NCBI GenBank assembly: GCA_964564475.1
Contig: CAZMBM010000096.1
Coordinates: 1 to 8,234 of the forward strand
DNA length: 8,234 nt
From: CG1-02-35-72 sp964564475
GTDB lineage: Bacteria > Bacteroidota > Bacteroidia > Flavobacteriales > Flavobacteriaceae
Direction of reading: 5' to 3'
The notes under the pieces were generated by a model. The model ran no database searches and was not told the DNA's origin. It saw only the letters and a list, made by a program, of their open reading frames with translations. A program made the position numbers and the translations under genes. Below, one piece after another: positions 7,364-8,234 of this stretch (positions are counted from its first letter, which is position 1; each line of letters starts with the position of its first letter).

Positions 7364-8011
7364 ATGAAATTTTTTAATTACCAATTATTAATAATTCTAC
7401 TCTCTAGCTTCTCTTACTGTCAACAAAAGACACAAGTTAGTAAAATCGAAGATTTTATTTTAAATGAAAAATTAGATTCTGCTTTAATTTATATTTCAAA
7501 GCAAAAAGAGCTTAGACCTTCAGATTATTTGTCGGTTTTAGAAAGAATAACAATAAAAAGAGGCCACTACAAAGACTATTACACCTTTGTTTTAGACGTT
7601 GCCTTTAATAGAGATAATGGCGATTTTAACAAATTATCTCGTTTTATTGACAAAGTGCCTGATCCAAAAAAATCAAAACATATAAATTTAGATTTTGTCT
7701 ATTTAAAATGGCTATTCATTACCAAATTAAGGGATAATGGGGCGCTTAAAAAAGCCACATTGCAATACGACAAGCTTAAAAAATATACCAAATTATTCAA
7801 CAGTAATGAGGTTGCCGCAACTAAAGCCAACCTACTCCTCCAAACACATAAAATTGTATTGTTATTAATAGGGAGTAAAGTAAAGAAAGGTAAAAAAATA
7901 TGTATTGATGGTTTACGGAAATCTGAAGAGTTACATGACCCCTTGCTTCAAATTGTATATTTAAACCTCTTGTGCGATTTTTTAATTGAAGAGCGCAATT
8001 TAGACGGCTGA
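7364..8011 (+). CDS. Exported helical (TPR-like) protein, probably the N-terminal remnant of a larger sensor or regulator
   Basis: The 215-residue product begins with a short N-terminus and a hydrophobic stretch ending in LLSSFSYCQ (residues about 7-20), a typical flavobacterial signal peptide. The cysteine context FSYC is not a good lipobox. The rest is predicted by eye to be alternating amphipathic helices, with paired-helix wording such as LDSALIYISKQ (37-47), GALKKATLQYDKLKKY (126-141) and PLLQIVYLNLLCDFLIEE (193-210), consistent with TPR-type repeats. Flavobacteria carry many proteins that start this way and continue through more TPRs, a membrane helix and a histidine-kinase or helix-turn-helix output domain. 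Here the frame ends at a TGA mid-helix with no output domain. After that TGA the frame stays open for 45 codons to a TAA at 8147, but those codons run through the inverted repeat at 8081 and do not look like protein. I read it as a 3'-truncated gene, not a complete small protein. The family assignment is tentative. Confidence 0.55.
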   Translation: MKFFNYQLLIILLSSFSYCQQKTQVSKIEDFILNEKLDSALIYISKQKELRPSDYLSVLERITIKRGHYKDYYTFVLDVAFNRDNGDFNKLSRFIDKVPDPKKSKHINLDFVYLKWLFITKLRDNGALKKATLQYDKLKKYTKLFNSNEVAATKANLLLQTHKIVLLLIGSKVKKGKKICIDGLRKSEELHDPLLQIVYLNLLCDFLIEERNLDG

Positions 8012-8080
8012 AAAAAATCTTTTGAACGGTGTAAATTAACAATAAAAAGGTCAACCTATATCAGTATAATACAATTTGCT

Positions 8081-8139
8081 CTTTCTTTATTTATACGGCG
8101 CTTTGAGAACAAGTTCTCAGCTTGTATAAATAAAGAAAG
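8081..8139. repeat. Long nested inverted repeat
   Basis: Perfect 16-nt arms lie at 8081-8096 (CTTTCTTTATTTATAC) and 8124-8139. Inside them a second dyad, TGAGAAC (8104-8110) and GTTCTCA (8113-8119), with GC at 8100-8101 pairing GC at 8120-8121, extends the stem nearly to a 2-nt centre. The whole 59 nt can fold into one long hairpin or cruciform with small bulges. It lies between the truncated gene and the tRNA fragment. Possible roles are a bidirectional terminator, a recombination-site arm or a small mobile-element remnant; the sequence does not decide between them. Confidence 0.8.
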
Positions 8140-8162
8140 CTTGCAATAAAATTGCAAGCTTT
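8136..8162 (-). terminator. Hairpin terminator, probably of a former minus-strand tRNA transcript
   Basis: AAAGCTTGCAA at 8136-8146 and TTGCAAGCTTT at 8152-8162 form a perfect 11-bp stem with a 5-nt loop. On the minus strand the stem is followed by a T-rich run (CTTTATTTATAC). It starts 11 nt beyond the tRNA 3' fragment, the position expected for the terminator of a tRNA unit. On the plus strand the following TTTCATTCTT is a weaker tail, so it could also work for the truncated gene. Its left arm shares 8136-8139 with the larger repeat, so both structures cannot form fully at once. Confidence 0.7.
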
Positions 8163-8173
8163 TCATTCTTAAG

Positions 8174-8194
8174 TGACCCCGGCAGGATTCAAAC
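8174..8194 (-). other. 3'-terminal fragment of a tRNA gene, probable attachment-site half
   Basis: Read on the minus strand, the 21 bases parse exactly as the last part of a tRNA: G53 (8194), T-loop TTTGAAT (8193-8187), 3' T-stem CCTGC (8186-8182), 3' acceptor strand CGGGGTC (8181-8175) and discriminator A (8174). CCA is not encoded, as is common in Bacteroidota. Upstream bases do not supply the 5' T-stem GCAGG, anticodon arm or 5' acceptor GACCCCG, so the similarity ends abruptly at G53. The wording resembles my recollection of the flavobacterial tRNA-Arg(ACG) 3' end, but the isotype is uncertain. U at T-loop position 56 is unusual. A lone tRNA 3' end with its terminator still attached is the usual product of site-specific integration: the old chromosome continues to the left and the element lies to the right, with the intact tRNA expected beyond it. 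Confidence 0.7.
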
Positions 8195-8226
8195 TATTTT
8201 TTATATATACTGGTAATCAATAGTTT
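8191..8226. repeat. Short inverted repeat at the tRNA-fragment boundary
   Basis: AAACTATT at 8191-8198 and AATAGTTT at 8219-8226 are perfect 8-nt inverted arms 20 nt apart, with the left arm overlapping the inner end of the tRNA fragment. Tyrosine-recombinase core sites often contain such arms, but the sequence is AT-rich and a chance origin is quite possible. The remaining bases to 8234 show no gene. Confidence 0.35.
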
Positions 8227-8234
8227 AAATACTC

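Noticed and set aside
7821..8054. Minus-strand open frame of 77 codons over the end of the truncated gene
   Set aside because: Its sequence is low in complexity and hydrophobic, it lies opposite a better frame, and it has no homology I recognise.
8012..8149. Extension of the truncated gene through the TGA, by read-through or frameshift at the A-run 8011-8017
   Set aside because: The other frames close within about a dozen codons, and the in-frame continuation encodes mostly the arms of an inverted repeat, so no convincing protein continuation is visible.
8163..8234. Complete tRNA gene on the minus strand
   Set aside because: Only positions 53-73 are present; the bases upstream on that strand cannot form the 5' T-stem, anticodon arm, D-arm or 5' acceptor strand.

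Overview
The window looks like chromosomal DNA of a marine-type member of the Flavobacteriaceae (Bacteroidota). The evidence is AT-rich spacers, no Shine-Dalgarno sequences before the starts, Bacteroidota-type -7 boxes (TAnnTTTG) at 4687 and 7329, and the protein sequences themselves. All five genes lie on the plus strand, are separated by spacers of 65-204 nt, and two of them are followed by clear intrinsic terminators. Most are therefore probably transcribed singly.

Bases 1-6144 form a nitrogen/carbon-node block. Two hexameric-type glutamate dehydrogenases (40-1383 and 4754-6091) flank a 1011-residue protein (1514-4549). The two dehydrogenases are paralogues with opposite coenzyme-pocket signatures: the first resembles the NADP enzyme of E. 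coli, the second the NAD enzyme of Clostridium symbiosum. The protein between them joins two receiver-like domains to a phosphoenolpyruvate-synthase-type ATP-grasp domain. It then ends in an unfamiliar conserved C-terminal domain, where a normal PEP synthase would carry its phosphohistidine and PEP-binding domains. This is the most novel object in the window. A plausible but untested reading is a phosphorylation-controlled ATP-grasp enzyme or regulator linked to glutamate/2-oxoglutarate balance.

Bases 6145-7248 carry dinB (DNA polymerase IV), complete with catalytic carboxylates, steric gate and a C-terminal clamp-binding-like tail.

Bases 7249-8234 look like a genomic scar. A secreted or membrane-anchored helical (TPR-like) protein stops abruptly after 215 codons and is probably the N-terminal piece of a longer sensor or regulator. 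It is followed by a 59-nt nested inverted repeat, a hairpin terminator, and a 21-nt fragment on the minus strand that matches the 3' end of a tRNA (T-loop, 3' T-stem, 3' acceptor strand, discriminator). No intact tRNA is present. This is the pattern left by tyrosine-recombinase integration into a tRNA gene, so an integrated element probably begins near 8195 and continues beyond the right edge.
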